Below are positions 1 through 8,701 of a stretch of DNA of 53,791 nt, piece by piece; the first letter of the stretch is position 1; each line of letters begins with the position of its first letter. Origin of the DNA: Streptomyces sp. CBMA29 (lineage in GTDB: Bacteria > Actinomycetota > Actinomycetes > Streptomycetales > Streptomycetaceae); assembly GCF_014596445.1 (NCBI RefSeq), contig NZ_MECL01000094.1, positions 1 to 53,791 of the forward strand, written 5' to 3'. The notes beneath the pieces are model-generated. The model was not told the origin of the DNA. It worked only from the letters and a program-made list of their open reading frames with translations, and did not search any database. A program made the translations under genes and the position numbers.

Positions 1-118
1 GCCCGACCGGCACGGTCAGCGCGGCGGCGAGCGCCACGACGAACAGCCTGGCGCGCCTGCCCGGCAGGTACGCGCGGGCGCGTGCCCGCCGCCCGCGGCC
101 GGCGAATCCCGATCTCAC
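1..118 (-). CDS. N-terminus of a secreted or membrane-anchored protein (partial)
   Basis: Only the first 39 codons lie in the window; the gene continues beyond position 1. It starts with GTG at 118-116, preceded by an AGGGGG ribosome site about 8 nt upstream. The N-terminus is very Arg-rich (several RR/RAR pairs), followed by a hydrophobic stretch (LFVVALAAALTVPVG) typical of a signal peptide or first membrane segment. No mature domain is visible, so no function can be given. Twin arginines occur, but the stretch is too short to claim Tat export. Confidence 0.6.
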   Translation of the reverse strand, partial: MRSGFAGRGRRARARAYLPGRRARLFVVALAAALTVPVG

Positions 119-359
119 GATGACAACCCCCTGGTGAATGACGGCCGCGGACCGGAGCACCGCGGCACGAGCAGTCCCGACACCGGCCGCGGACGGACCA
201 TCCCGCCCCGCGGCCGTACAACCCCACGAACGATCACCACGCGCCGGGCCGGGCCGGTTCCTCCCGCCCCGCCCGGCGGCCGTCACCCGCCGACGACCGC
301 GTCGGCCCGTTCCCGATTCGCCGTCGCCCCGGCCGTGGACGCTTTCGCATTCGCGCGGG

Positions 360-449
360 AATCCGGACGGCCGGAATCCGGACGGCGGGAATCCGTATGG
401 GCGGAATCCGGACCGGCGGAATCCGGACGGCCGGAATCCGTATGCGCCG
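360..449. repeat. Six tandem copies of a 15-bp repeat
   Basis: Six head-to-tail units begin with AATCCG at 360, 375, 390, 405, 420 and 435, exactly 15 bp apart (type unit AATCCGGACGGCCGG). Units 3 and 6 share the variant AATCCGTAT. The period is a multiple of three, which keeps frames open on both strands and probably explains the long spurious frames across it. Confidence 0.9.
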
Positions 450-648
450 TCGTCAGGGGCGGCACTCCGGGAATGGGTCCCGCCGTCAGCGGTACGGCGG
501 CGCTCTCACGCACCGCAACCGCCGCGAGCGGCCCCAACCGCCCCTCGCGCACGCCGAACAGCCCCGCTCCGCCCCGAGCCATTTCCCCCACCCCACGCTC
601 AGCGATACCTACAGCCGCGTATCGAATCACCGGACGCCGGGTGGTGAC

Positions 649-668
649 TACGAACCCCCGTGTTCGTA
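649..668. promoter_or_regulatory. Inverted repeat TACGAA-N8-TTCGTA
   Basis: Perfect 6-bp arms with an 8-nt spacer lie in the divergent intergenic region, 124 bp upstream of the methyltransferase start. It could be an operator; the regulator is unknown. Confidence 0.3.
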
Positions 669-792
669 AGCATTGGCGCGGAACGGGGAAGTGGGCCGAA
701 TTGTGGAGCGCGCGGGAAAGGCATACGTGCCGGGGGCACGTTCCCGGCCGCGCGAATAACCGGTTGGCGGCGGACGGCCGCGCCTCAATACT

Positions 793-1527
793 GTGCCGGT
801 GTTCACCGACGACGACGATGCCGTGCTCTACGACCTGCTCAATCGGTGGGACCCCGAGCGGTCACCCGGCGACCGGTTCTACACGGACCTGGTCATGGCC
901 GCCGACTCCGTTCTCGACGTGGGCTGCGGCACCGGTATGACGCTGCGTCACGCGCGGGCGCGGGGCCACCGGGGCCGTCTGGCCGGCCTCGACCCGCACG
1001 CCCCGTCGCTGCGCCGGGCCCGGCGCCGTACCGACATCGAGTGGCTCGACGGCCGCGCCGCCGACGCCCCGCCCGGCGCCGGTTTCGACCTGGCGATCAT
1101 GACCGGGCACGCCTTCCAGTGCCTGCTCACCGACGACGACATCCGCGACTCGCTCGCCGCCGTCCGCGCCGCCCTGCGCCCCGGCGGCCGTTTCGTCTTC
1201 GAGACCCGGCACCCCCAGGCCCGCGCCTGGCGGTCCTGGACCCCCGATCACCCCGTCACGACCACCCACCCGACCGCCGGTCCGCTCCGCGTCTGGCACA
1301 CCGTCGACTCCGTGACCCCCGAGCTGGTCACCTTCACGACCACCACCGCCACCCCGGACGGCGCCCCCCTGCGCACCGACCGCTCCACCCTCCGCTTCCT
1401 CCCCGAACCCGCCCTCGACACCTTCCTCGCCGCCGCGGGCTTCCGCACCGAGTCCCGCTACGGCGACTGGCCCCGCACCCCCATCACCCCGTCCAGCAGC
1501 GAAATCATCACCATCGCCCTGGCCTGA
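793..1527 (+). CDS. Class I SAM-dependent methyltransferase
   Basis: A 244-residue soluble protein with a class I Rossmann methyltransferase domain. The SAM-binding motif I is VLDVGCGTG at about residues 39-47. An acidic motif II follows (GLDPHAPS), then a post-III region LRPGGRFVFETRHP. The substrate cannot be read from sequence; this type is often annotated as methyltransferase domain 25/11. The GTG at 793 is the best start, but it has no Shine-Dalgarno sequence, so the mRNA may be leaderless. The stop is 7 bp from the convergent small membrane protein gene, and no clear terminator lies between them. Confidence 0.85.
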   Translation: MPVFTDDDDAVLYDLLNRWDPERSPGDRFYTDLVMAADSVLDVGCGTGMTLRHARARGHRGRLAGLDPHAPSLRRARRRTDIEWLDGRAADAPPGAGFDLAIMTGHAFQCLLTDDDIRDSLAAVRAALRPGGRFVFETRHPQARAWRSWTPDHPVTTTHPTAGPLRVWHTVDSVTPELVTFTTTTATPDGAPLRTDRSTLRFLPEPALDTFLAAAGFRTESRYGDWPRTPITPSSSEIITIALA

Positions 1528-1533
1528 GGGCGG

Positions 1534-1920
1534 TCAGCCGACGCTGCCGTCCGTCAGGGATCTGCGGTCGCCGCCCGGGGGACGGCCGCGGCGACGGCGG
1601 GCGCGGCGTTCCAGGGAGGTCAGGACGGCGGCCAGGAAGGCCAGCGGGATGACCAGGCCGAAGAGCGTCCACCAGGCGGCGGTACGGTCGTCGGCCCGGC
1701 CCTGGTACGGGGTGTCGGAAGCGCTGGCGACGAAGGCGACGACGTCCAGCGCCCCGGCCAGAAGCAGCAGCGCCCAGACGAGGACCAGGCACGCCAGCCA
1801 GAGCACGCGTCCGGGCGTGACCCGACGCCGGCGGACAGGCTCGCGTGCGGGATCGCGTACAGGCTCTCGTGCGGGATCGGGTACAGGCTCGGGTACAGGC
1901 TCCCGTGCGGGCTCCGGCAT
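1534..1920 (-). CDS. Small two-TM membrane protein with Pro/Glu/Arg repeat N-terminus
   Basis: About 128 residues from ATG 1920; a GTG at 1959 would give 141 residues and overlap the upstream response regulator gene. The N-terminus is a degenerate repeat (PAREPVPEPV, PDPAREPVRD), encoded by direct DNA repeats at about 1836-1920. Two hydrophobic helices follow (LWLACLVLVWALLLLAGAL and LFGLVIPLAFLAAVL), then an Arg-rich tail. It starts 11 nt after the response regulator stop, so it is probably the last gene of that operon. I do not recognise a family; a role as membrane accessory of the two-component system is inference from position only. Confidence 0.6.
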   Translation of the reverse strand: MPEPAREPVPEPVPDPAREPVRDPAREPVRRRRVTPGRVLWLACLVLVWALLLLAGALDVVAFVASASDTPYQGRADDRTAAWWTLFGLVIPLAFLAAVLTSLERRARRRRGRPPGGDRRSLTDGSVG

Positions 1921-1931
1921 GGGCGCCCGGC

Positions 1932-2624
1932 TCAGACCAGGCGCCGTGCCGTCGCCCACCGCGTGAGCTCATGGCGGTTGGAGAGCTGGAGCTTGCGCAG
2001 GACGGCCGAGACATGGGACTCGACGGTCTTGACCGAGATGAAGAGCTGCTTGGCGATCTCCTTGTACGCGTAACCGCGCGCGATCAGGCGCAGGACCTCG
2101 CGCTCGCGCTGCGTGAGCCGGTCCAGGTCCTCGTCGACCGGCGGGGCGTCGGTGGACGCGAAGGCGTCCAGGACGAAACCGGCCAGCCGCGGGGAGAAGA
2201 CGGCGTCGCCGTCGCGGACCCGGAAGATCGAGTTGATCAGGTCGGGCCCGGTGATGGTCTTGGTGACATACCCGCGCGCGCCGCCCCGGATGACACCGAT
2301 GACGTCGTCGGCCGCGTCCGAGACCGAAAGGGCCAGGAAACGCACCGGGTTGTCGGGGTCGGCGGCCAACGGGGCGCAGCGGCGCAGGACTTCGACACCG
2401 CCGCCGCCGGGCAGATGCACGTCGAGCAGGACGACCTCGGGCCGGGTCGCGGTGACGACACTGACCGCCTGGTCGACGTCGGCGGCCTCGCCGACGACCT
2501 CGACACCGGTCTCCTCGGTGGCGCCGATCTCCGCCTGGACCCCGGTACGGAACATCCGGTGGTCGTCGACGAGCACCACCCGTACCCGCCGCTCCCCCGC
2601 CAAAGGCGCACTCGGTGTGCTCAT
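1932..2624 (-). CDS. NarL/LuxR-family response regulator (EsrR/LiaR-like)
   Basis: A 230-residue response regulator. The N-terminal receiver domain starts VRVVLVDDHRMFRTG, has the phosphoacceptor Asp in VVLLDVHLPGG and the conserved Lys in GYVTKTI. The C-terminal LuxR helix-turn-helix (about 165-225) reads LTQREREVLRLIARGYAYKE onward. Its ATG overlaps the stop of the upstream kinase gene (ATGA at 2624-2621), indicating translational coupling, so the two form a cognate pair. By analogy with LiaR of Bacillus and EsrR of Corynebacterium it should control envelope-stress genes, including the divergent PspC gene at 4150. The candidate operator is the inverted repeat at 4080-4100. Confidence 0.9.
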   Translation of the reverse strand: MSTPSAPLAGERRVRVVLVDDHRMFRTGVQAEIGATEETGVEVVGEAADVDQAVSVVTATRPEVVLLDVHLPGGGGVEVLRRCAPLAADPDNPVRFLALSVSDAADDVIGVIRGGARGYVTKTITGPDLINSIFRVRDGDAVFSPRLAGFVLDAFASTDAPPVDEDLDRLTQREREVLRLIARGYAYKEIAKQLFISVKTVESHVSAVLRKLQLSNRHELTRWATARRLV

Positions 2625-4015
2625 GCCGCCACCCTCTCCATCTCCAGTTCGACTTCCGTACCGCCGCCGGGTGCGGCCCGCAGCCGGGCCTCGCCGCCGT
2701 TGCGCTGCATCCGGCCGATGATCGACTCGCGGACGCCCATGCGGTCGTCCGGCACCTGGTCGAGGTCGAATCCGGGGCCGTGGTCGCGCACGGAGACGAA
2801 CACCTTGACGCCCTCCACCTCCGCGTAGACCTGAACGGGTCCGCTGCCACCGTACTTGGCCGCGTTCACCATCGCCTCCCGCGCGGCCTGCATCTGCGCC
2901 GCCAGCTTCTCGTCCAGCGGGCAGTCGCCGACGCAGACGACCTCGACGGGGACGCCGTGCGCGTCCTCGACCTCGGCGGCGGCGGCGCGTACGCCCTCGG
3001 CGACCGTCGTCGGCTCGTCGTCGCGCCCGGTGCCCTCGGGCCGGTAGAGCCAGGCGCGCAGCTCGCGTTCCTGGGCGCGGGCCAGCCGGTTGACCTCGCG
3101 GGGTTCGTCGGCGTGCCGCTGGATGAGGGTCAGGGTGTGCAGGACGGAGTCGTGGACGTGGGCGGCGACCTCGGCGCGCTCCTGGGCGCGGATACGCATC
3201 AGCCGCTCCGCCGACAGGTCCTGTGTCATACGGACCAGGTACGGGCCCGCGATCAGCGCGACGCCGACGAGGACGGCGAGCGCGGCCTGGAGGATGCCGG
3301 CGAGGTGGCTGCCGGAGCCGCGCACCACGATGAAGCCGGTGACGCCCGCGACGACCAGGGCGACACCGGCCGCCGCGCGGGCCAGCGGCCAGAACCGCTT
3401 GCCGTGGCTCATCTCGACCCAGCGGGCCTTGCGGGCGTTGTCGGCCTGCCGCCAGACCAGCGCGACACCGAGGCCGATGAGGAGCAGCGGCCACACGGCG
3501 CGGTTGGCGGCGCCGAGGTTGAGGTTGTCGATGAGGATGCCCGCGCCGACGGCCAGTGCGATCAGGGCCATGATCTGGCCCTTGTCGGGGCGCTTGCCCG
3601 CCAGCCAGGAGCGGGCGTCGCGCGGCTCCTTGGCCATGGCGACGCCGCCGACGCCGAGCGGTACGAAGAACCAGAAGACGGCGTAGAGGAGCACGCCGAT
3701 GCCGTTGAAGCAGGCGAGCAGCACGAACAGGCCGCGTACCCACAGCACGGGCAGGCCGAAGTGCCCGGCCAGACCGCGCGCGACGCCGCCGACCATCCGC
3801 CCCTCTGAGCTGCGGTAGAGCTTGCGCACCCCGGAGTCCCCCGGCTCGTGCGAGGACAGGGGCGCGGACAGGAAGGACGCCCCGCTGGGACCGCCGGGCC
3901 CGGCGGGACCGCCCGGCACGCCGGGTCCGGCGGATCCGCCGGACCCGCCGGACCCGCCCGGCATACGGGACGCTCCGGGCATGCCGGACGCTCCGGCCGG
4001 GCTGCTCGCTGACAT
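2621..4015 (-). CDS. PspC-domain sensor histidine kinase (EsrS-like)
   Basis: About 464 residues. A disordered Gly/Pro/Ser collagen-like N-terminus (about 1-45) is followed by a PspC domain (VRKLYRSSEGRMVGGVARGL), several membrane segments, a dimerisation/His-box (ERAEVAAHVHDSVLHTL) and an ATPase domain with N-box EAMVNAAKY and G-box DHGPGF. The fusion of PspC to a histidine kinase next to a divergent PspC membrane protein matches EsrS of the corynebacterial EsrISR system. ATG 4015 is chosen; ATG 4051 (with GGGGGG upstream) would crowd the divergent promoter region. It is coupled by a 4-nt overlap to the regulator gene. Confidence 0.88.
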   Translation of the reverse strand: MSASSPAGASGMPGASRMPGGSGGSGGSAGPGVPGGPAGPGGPSGASFLSAPLSSHEPGDSGVRKLYRSSEGRMVGGVARGLAGHFGLPVLWVRGLFVLLACFNGIGVLLYAVFWFFVPLGVGGVAMAKEPRDARSWLAGKRPDKGQIMALIALAVGAGILIDNLNLGAANRAVWPLLLIGLGVALVWRQADNARKARWVEMSHGKRFWPLARAAAGVALVVAGVTGFIVVRGSGSHLAGILQAALAVLVGVALIAGPYLVRMTQDLSAERLMRIRAQERAEVAAHVHDSVLHTLTLIQRHADEPREVNRLARAQERELRAWLYRPEGTGRDDEPTTVAEGVRAAAAEVEDAHGVPVEVVCVGDCPLDEKLAAQMQAAREAMVNAAKYGGSGPVQVYAEVEGVKVFVSVRDHGPGFDLDQVPDDRMGVRESIIGRMQRNGGEARLRAAPGGGTEVELEMERVAA

Positions 4016-4079
4016 ACCCCGATCGTCACACGTCCGGGCCGCCCGGGGCATCAGGGTTGTCCCCCCAGGGGTAGGACAG

Positions 4080-4100
4080 GGTACGGATCAGGGACGTACC
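4080..4100. promoter_or_regulatory. Inverted repeat GGTACG-N9-CGTACC between divergent PspC genes
   Basis: Perfect 6-bp arms lie midway between the kinase start (4015) and the membrane protein start (4150). LiaR-type regulators commonly control their own divergent locus, so this is a plausible regulator box. This is inference from position and symmetry. Confidence 0.4.
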
Positions 4101-4149
4101 AGGGTCGGGGCTGATGTCGGCCGCCCCCGCGAACCGTCACCATGGTCGT

Positions 4150-5655
4150 ATGACGGACCAGCCACCCGAAGAGCCGAGCGACGAGCCGCGCGACCGGCCG
4201 AGGGCGCCGCGCACCAGCGGCGCCGGCGACAGCGACGGCACCGGCACCGGCGGCGCGGACGGCGACAGCGCCGCGCCCAAGCGGCGACTGACCCGTGGCC
4301 GCGACCACAAAGTCCTCGCGGGCGTGTGTGACGGGGCGGGCCGCTACTTCGACATCGACCCGGTGATCTTCCGCGTGGTGCTGGCCGTCCTCTCCCTCAC
4401 CGGCGGCATAGGTCTGATCATCTACGGCATGAGCTGGCTGGTCATCCCGCTGGAGGGCGAGCGGCAGAGCGAGGCGCAGCGGCTGCTGTCCGGCCGGGTC
4501 GAGGGCGCGCCGCTGACCGCCGTGCTGATGGCGCTGGTCGGCTGCGGGCTGTACGCCTCGATGCTGGACAACGGCGACGACCAGGCGTTCTCACTGATCC
4601 TGCTGGCCGCGACGACCGGCGCCGTCTACTACTGGGCCCAGGTACGGCGCCGGCAGGCCGCGGGCGAGACCGCCTCCCCCTCGGGTACGGCGAGCGCGGT
4701 GGTGGACGCGCCGCCCGCCGTACAGGCGCCACCGGAGCCCGGCGGCTCCGCGTCCTGGTGGCGCGGCCCGCTGACCAAGGAGCCGTCGTATCTGTGGGGC
4801 CCGGACGACGGCCCCTACGGCGACGAGGACAAGGTCGCCTGGCGGGAGCGCAAGCGCGCGGCCCGCAAGAAGGAGAGCTCGTGGGTCTTCGGCCTGACCG
4901 TCTTCGTGCTGGTCGTGGCCGCGGGCGCGATCGGCACCGGTGCCTCGGCGCCGTACCAGTCCCCCGCCGTGAGCGTCGAGATCGGCCTGATCGCGGTGCT
5001 CGGCGTCTTCGGCCTGGCCTTCGTCGTCGCGTCGTTCGCCGGACGGGCACGCGGCGGCACCGTCTTCTTCACCCTGCTGACCCTCGCCGGGCTGATCGGG
5101 ACCGCGTCGCTGCCGCACGACAACGCCGGGTGGCGTGACACCTGGCGGCCGATGACCGCCGCCGCCGTCCAGCCGATGTACGAACGCGGCAGCGGACAGG
5201 GCGTCCTCGACCTGACCGACCTGGCGCTCAACGGCCGGACGGTCAGCACACGGATCGACCTGCGCGTCGGCGAAGTGCTGATCAGACTGCCCAAGGACGC
5301 GACCGTGAACCTGACCTACCACGTCGCCGTCGGCGCCATCCGCCTGCCGGAAAAGGACCACGGCGGGCTGAACGTCACCAGCGAAGGGGCCGTGCCGGTC
5401 GTCTTCGCGCCGCCCGCGGGCACCATGAACACCGGCACGGTCAACGTCCACGTGCGGATCGGCGCCGGTGACCTGCGGATCGAGCCCGCCGCGGCCGGGA
5501 CGGGTACGGGGACCGCGCCCCTCGCGCCGACCGTGCCCGCCGTCCCCGGCGCGCGCCACGTGCCCGTGCCCGGCGTGCCCGTACCCGGGGTGCCCGTGCC
5601 CTCTGTACCCGTGCCCGCTGTGCCCAGCCCGCCCGCAGGACAGGTGAACCGATGA
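4150..5655 (+). CDS. PspC domain membrane protein with LiaF-like C-terminus (EsrI-like)
   Basis: About 501 residues. A charged, disordered N-terminus is followed by a PspC domain (LTRGRDHKVLAGVCDGAGRY), a hydrophobic pair of helices, further membrane segments in the middle, and a C-terminal beta-rich domain (about 350-460) resembling the LiaF/DUF4097 fold. The tail is a Val-Pro-rich repeat (VPVPGVPVPGVPVPSV). It is divergent from the PspC-kinase/regulator pair, as expected for the membrane inhibitor of an EsrISR/LiaFSR-like envelope-stress system. ATG 4150 is preferred; ATG 4114 is possible. Neither has a strong ribosome site. It overlaps the next gene by 4 nt. Confidence 0.85.
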   Translation: MTDQPPEEPSDEPRDRPRAPRTSGAGDSDGTGTGGADGDSAAPKRRLTRGRDHKVLAGVCDGAGRYFDIDPVIFRVVLAVLSLTGGIGLIIYGMSWLVIPLEGERQSEAQRLLSGRVEGAPLTAVLMALVGCGLYASMLDNGDDQAFSLILLAATTGAVYYWAQVRRRQAAGETASPSGTASAVVDAPPAVQAPPEPGGSASWWRGPLTKEPSYLWGPDDGPYGDEDKVAWRERKRAARKKESSWVFGLTVFVLVVAAGAIGTGASAPYQSPAVSVEIGLIAVLGVFGLAFVVASFAGRARGGTVFFTLLTLAGLIGTASLPHDNAGWRDTWRPMTAAAVQPMYERGSGQGVLDLTDLALNGRTVSTRIDLRVGEVLIRLPKDATVNLTYHVAVGAIRLPEKDHGGLNVTSEGAVPVVFAPPAGTMNTGTVNVHVRIGAGDLRIEPAAAGTGTGTAPLAPTVPAVPGARHVPVPGVPVPGVPVPSVPVPAVPSPPAGQVNR

Positions 5656-5870
5656 GAAGGCACCGCTTCGAACCCGCCGCCCTGGTCATGGGCCTGGTGC
5701 TGCTCTGGCTGACGGCGTGCTTCATCCTCGACGCGTGCCGGGTCTGGGACCTGCGGCCCGAGTACTCCGTCCCGCTCGTCGTCAGCGGTCTGGCCCTGAC
5801 GGTGGCCACCGCGATCGTCACACAGGTCGTGAGGGCGGTACGTGGGCGCCGGAAGCGCCGCCGCGCGTAG
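5652..5870 (+). CDS. Small two-TM membrane protein
   Basis: A 72-residue protein with two hydrophobic helices (LVMGLVLLWLTACFILDAC and VPLVVSGLALTVATAIVTQV) and a strongly basic C-terminus (RGRRKRRRA), predicting a cytoplasmic tail. Its ATG overlaps the stop of the PspC gene (ATGA), so it is translationally coupled and likely works with it. Its last 53 bp overlap antiparallel with the end of the DoxX gene. No family assigned. Confidence 0.75.
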   Translation: MRRHRFEPAALVMGLVLLWLTACFILDACRVWDLRPEYSVPLVVSGLALTVATAIVTQVVRAVRGRRKRRRA

Positions 5871-6408
5871 CGGAGCCGGAGCCCGACCCGTCGGCGGCGT
5901 GCGCACCGTGACCTGACACCGCGTCGCCGCCGCCCTTGCCCCGCCGCTGCGCGAGCAGCGCGTCCAGCGACAGATAGGGCGTGCCCGCGAGCACCAGCGG
6001 CAGCCAGGCCATCAGATACGCGAGGTCGTTGCCGTAGTAGTACGGCGTCGAGGACCAGCTCACCGTCAGCCACAGGCTGAGCGAGACCAGCGCGCCGCCG
6101 AGGGCGGCGACCCGGCCGAGGAGCCCGAACAGCGTGCCGAGCCCCGCCGCTATCTCACCGAGCGCGATGGCGTACCCGAAGCCGTGCGGCGCCTTCAGCG
6201 CGAGGTCGATCATCGCCGGGATCGCCGCGGTGTCGTGGGCGCCGTGCAGGATCTGCACCAACGAGCCGTTCGCGGAGTCGGTGAAGAAGGTGTCGCTGGT
6301 CAGCTTGTCGAGCCCGGCGTAGATGAACGTGACGCCGAGGAAGATCCGCAGCGGCAGCAGTGCGTAGCGACGGGCGGTGTCCCGCCAGACGTCGAGCCGT
6401 TCGAGCAT
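5818..6408 (-). CDS. DoxX family membrane protein
   Basis: About 196 residues from ATG 6408, which has a GGCGGAA upstream. The DoxX signature is visible: LLPLRIFLGVTFIYAGLDKL near residue 20, then GEIAAGLGTLFGLLGRVAAL and two more membrane helices (four in all). DoxX proteins are integral membrane proteins; mycobacterial DoxX acts with a superoxide dismutase in redox defence, but the role here is unknown. The C-terminus is a low-complexity Gly/Ala/Ser/His tail, and its last 53 bp overlap the convergent gene at 5652-5870, an overlap probably created by extension of one tail. Confidence 0.85.
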   Translation of the reverse strand: MLERLDVWRDTARRYALLPLRIFLGVTFIYAGLDKLTSDTFFTDSANGSLVQILHGAHDTAAIPAMIDLALKAPHGFGYAIALGEIAAGLGTLFGLLGRVAALGGALVSLSLWLTVSWSSTPYYYGNDLAYLMAWLPLVLAGTPYLSLDALLAQRRGKGGGDAVSGHGAHAADGSGSGSATRGGASGAHVPPSRPV

Positions 6409-6624
6409 CGTGTTCCGCCAATCCCGCCGCCCGTGCGTTCCCTGATGAGAACGATTCTGCCGGTACGGCGCCCTCGGGGGACATACGTACGCCCGGCGGC
6501 TGTCACTCAAAGCGGCGGGCGAAAAGCGCGGGACCCGCAGAAAGACCCGCACGTCTCTGGCAGTACACGGCCCCGCCCCCGATACTCAGGCATCGCACGG
6601 ACCCGACGGGTGGAGGTATCCGAG

Positions 6625-6969
6625 TTGCCGTACGACCTCACGATCTATCTGGCCCACCGCGACGACTACGCGGACTTCCTCACCGCCACCGACGAGGAGG
6701 CGTCCGTCGTCTGGCACCGCAGGCAGGGCGACTACACCGACAAGGCCGACATCCTGGAGCGTACGGAGGCCGCGTACGGCAGGACCCAGGCCGCCCTCAA
6801 TGTGCTGGACATCGAGGGCGGCGGCCCGCTCACCGAGGCGAAGGCCCTGGTCGGCCGCATCCGGTCCTTCTACGACATGGACGAGATCCCGGACAGCGCG
6901 TGGGAGGAGTACAAGGCGGCCAGGAGCCGCTACGTCACCGCGGCCCGCGAGAGCCTGGCCGCGCACTAG
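6625..6969 (+). CDS. Conserved small soluble protein of unknown function
   Basis: About 114 residues starting MPYDLTIYLAHRDDYADF if TTG 6625 is used. That start has a perfect GGAGG at 6612-6616, 8 nt upstream. An in-frame GTG at 6610 is the alternative. The protein is rich in Asp, Glu, Arg and Tyr and looks helical in its second half (SAWEEYKAARSRYVTAARES). No membrane segment or catalytic motif is visible. It ends 16 bp before the convergent guaA stop. I recognise it only as a conserved actinomycete hypothetical. Confidence 0.7.
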   Translation: MPYDLTIYLAHRDDYADFLTATDEEASVVWHRRQGDYTDKADILERTEAAYGRTQAALNVLDIEGGGPLTEAKALVGRIRSFYDMDEIPDSAWEEYKAARSRYVTAARESLAAH

Positions 6970-6985
6970 GACCTGTCCGGCGGGT

Positions 6986-8590
6986 TCACTCCCACTCGAT
7001 GGTGCCCGGCGGCTTGCTCGTCACGTCGAGCACCACGCGGTTGACGTCGGCCACCTCGTTGGTGATCCGGGTGGAGATCTTCGCCAGCACCTCGTACGGC
7101 AGCCGCGACCAGTCCGCGGTCATGGCGTCCTCGGAGGAGACCGGGCGCAGCACGATCGGGTGGCCGTAGGTGCGGCCGTCGCCCTGGACGCCGACGGAAC
7201 GGACGTCGGCGAGCAGCACCACGGGGCACTGCCAGATGTCGCGGTCGAGCCCGGCCGCGGTCAGCTCCTCGCGGGCGATGGCGTCGGCCTCGCGCAGCAG
7301 GTCGAGCCGGTCGCGGGTGACCTCGCCGACGATCCGGATGCCGAGCCCGGGGCCGGGGAACGGCTGGCGCTGCACGATCTCCTCGGGCAGGCCCAGCTCC
7401 TGGCCGACCATCCGCACCTCGTCCTTGAACAGCTTGCGCAGCGGCTCGACGAGCGTGAACTGGAGGTCTTCCGGCAGGCCGCCGACATTGTGGTGCGACT
7501 TGATGTTCGCGGTGCCGGTGCCGCCGCCGGACTCGACCACGTCCGGGTAGAGGGTGCCCTGGACCAGGAACTCCACCGGCTGGTCGCCCGGCGCCTCGGC
7601 GACGATCTCCGCCTGCGCCTGCTCGAAGACCCGGATGAACTCCCGGCCGATGATCTTCCGCTTCTGCTCCGGGTCGCTGACCCCGGCGAGCGCGTCGAGG
7701 AAGCGGTCGGTGGCGTCCACGACCTTGAGCTGTACGCCGGTCGCGGCCACGAAGTCCTTCTCGACCTGCTCGGTCTCGCCCTTGCGCATCAGTCCGTGGT
7801 CGACGTACACGCAGGTGAGCCGGTCACCGATGGCCTTCTGGACGAGGGCGGCGGCGACCGCGGAGTCCACGCCGCCGGACAGCCCGCAGATGGCCCGGCT
7901 GGTGCCGACCTGCTCGCGGACCAGCGCGATCTGCTCGTCCACGACATTGACGGTCGTCCACGTGGGCGCGAGGCCCGCGCCGCGGTAGAGGAAGTGCTCC
8001 AGGATCTGCTGGCCGTGCGTGGAGTGCAGCACCTCGGGGTGGTACTGGACGCCGTACAGCCGCTTCTCGTCGTTCTCGAACGCGGCGACCGGCACCACGT
8101 CGGTGGACGCCGTCACCGCGAAGCCCTCGGGCGCGGCCGAGCAGGCGTCGCCGTGCGACATCCACACCGACTGCTCGGCGGGGGTGCCCTCGAAGAGGGT
8201 GGAGCCGGGCTTGGAGACGGCCAGCGCGGTGCGGCCGTACTCCCGCGCCCCGGTGTTGTCGACGGTCCCGCCGAGCGCCGTCGCCATGAGCTGGAAGCCG
8301 TAGCACATGCCGAAGACGGGGACGCCCGCCGCGAAGATCGCCGGGTCCAGGGTGGGGGCGCCCGGCTCGTAGACCGAGGACGGCCCGCCGGACAGGATGA
8401 TCGCGCTCGGCCGCTTCGCCAGCATCTCGCTCACCGGCGTCGTGGAGGGCACGATCTCGCTGTACACCCGGGCCTCACGGACCCGGCGCGCGATCAGTTG
8501 CGCGTACTGCGCACCGAAGTCCACGACCAGGACCAGGTCCGGTGAATCCGGTGTGCCCGACGAGGGGGCGGGGGCGACTGGCGTTACCAC
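6986..8590 (-). CDS. guaA: GMP synthase (glutamine-hydrolysing)
   Basis: A 534-residue enzyme converting XMP to GMP with ATP and glutamine, the last step of de novo GMP synthesis in the cytosol. The N-terminal class I amidotransferase shows [17 protein letters not shown], the nucleophile Cys in [11 protein letters not shown] and the His/Glu of VQYHPEV. The ATP-pyrophosphatase P-loop is [15 protein letters not shown], and the C-terminal dimerisation domain is complete (ends KPPGTIEWE). The GTG start at 8590 has GGAAGG 6 nt upstream. It belongs functionally with guaB and guaB3 in this window, though it is transcribed separately. Confidence 0.97.
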   Translation of the reverse strand: MVTPVAPAPSSGTPDSPDLVLVVDFGAQYAQLIARRVREARVYSEIVPSTTPVSEMLAKRPSAIILSGGPSSVYEPGAPTLDPAIFAAGVPVFGMCYGFQLMATALGGTVDNTGAREYGRTALAVSKPGSTLFEGTPAEQSVWMSHGDACSAAPEGFAVTASTDVVPVAAFENDEKRLYGVQYHPEVLHSTHGQQILEHFLYRGAGLAPTWTTVNVVDEQIALVREQVGTSRAICGLSGGVDSAVAAALVQKAIGDRLTCVYVDHGLMRKGETEQVEKDFVAATGVQLKVVDATDRFLDALAGVSDPEQKRKIIGREFIRVFEQAQAEIVAEAPGDQPVEFLVQGTLYPDVVESGGGTGTANIKSHHNVGGLPEDLQFTLVEPLRKLFKDEVRMVGQELGLPEEIVQRQPFPGPGLGIRIVGEVTRDRLDLLREADAIAREELTAAGLDRDIWQCPVVLLADVRSVGVQGDGRTYGHPIVLRPVSSEDAMTADWSRLPYEVLAKISTRITNEVADVNRVVLDVTSKPPGTIEWE

Positions 8591-8701
8591 GGTGTGCCTT
8601 CCGGCGGTTCCAACGGGGAGAGGACCCGATTCTACCGGGGCGGCGGACTCCCTCCTCCCCCCGGCTTGCCCCCGGGCAGGCGAGGGGGGCACACTGACGC
8701 C

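Larger units (their letters stand above)
119..792. other. Intergenic region without a convincing gene
   Basis: This 674-bp stretch separates two divergent genes. Open frames exist on both strands, but none has the strong third-position GC bias of the neighbouring genes or a good ribosome site. It holds a 15-bp tandem repeat (360-449) and a TACGAA-N8-TTCGTA inverted repeat (649-668). I see no RNA gene. Confidence 0.6.

Noticed and set aside
134..940. Long open frames over the 15-bp repeats on both strands
   Set aside because: They lack the third-position GC pattern of real genes here, overlap each other, and owe their length to a repeat whose period is divisible by three.
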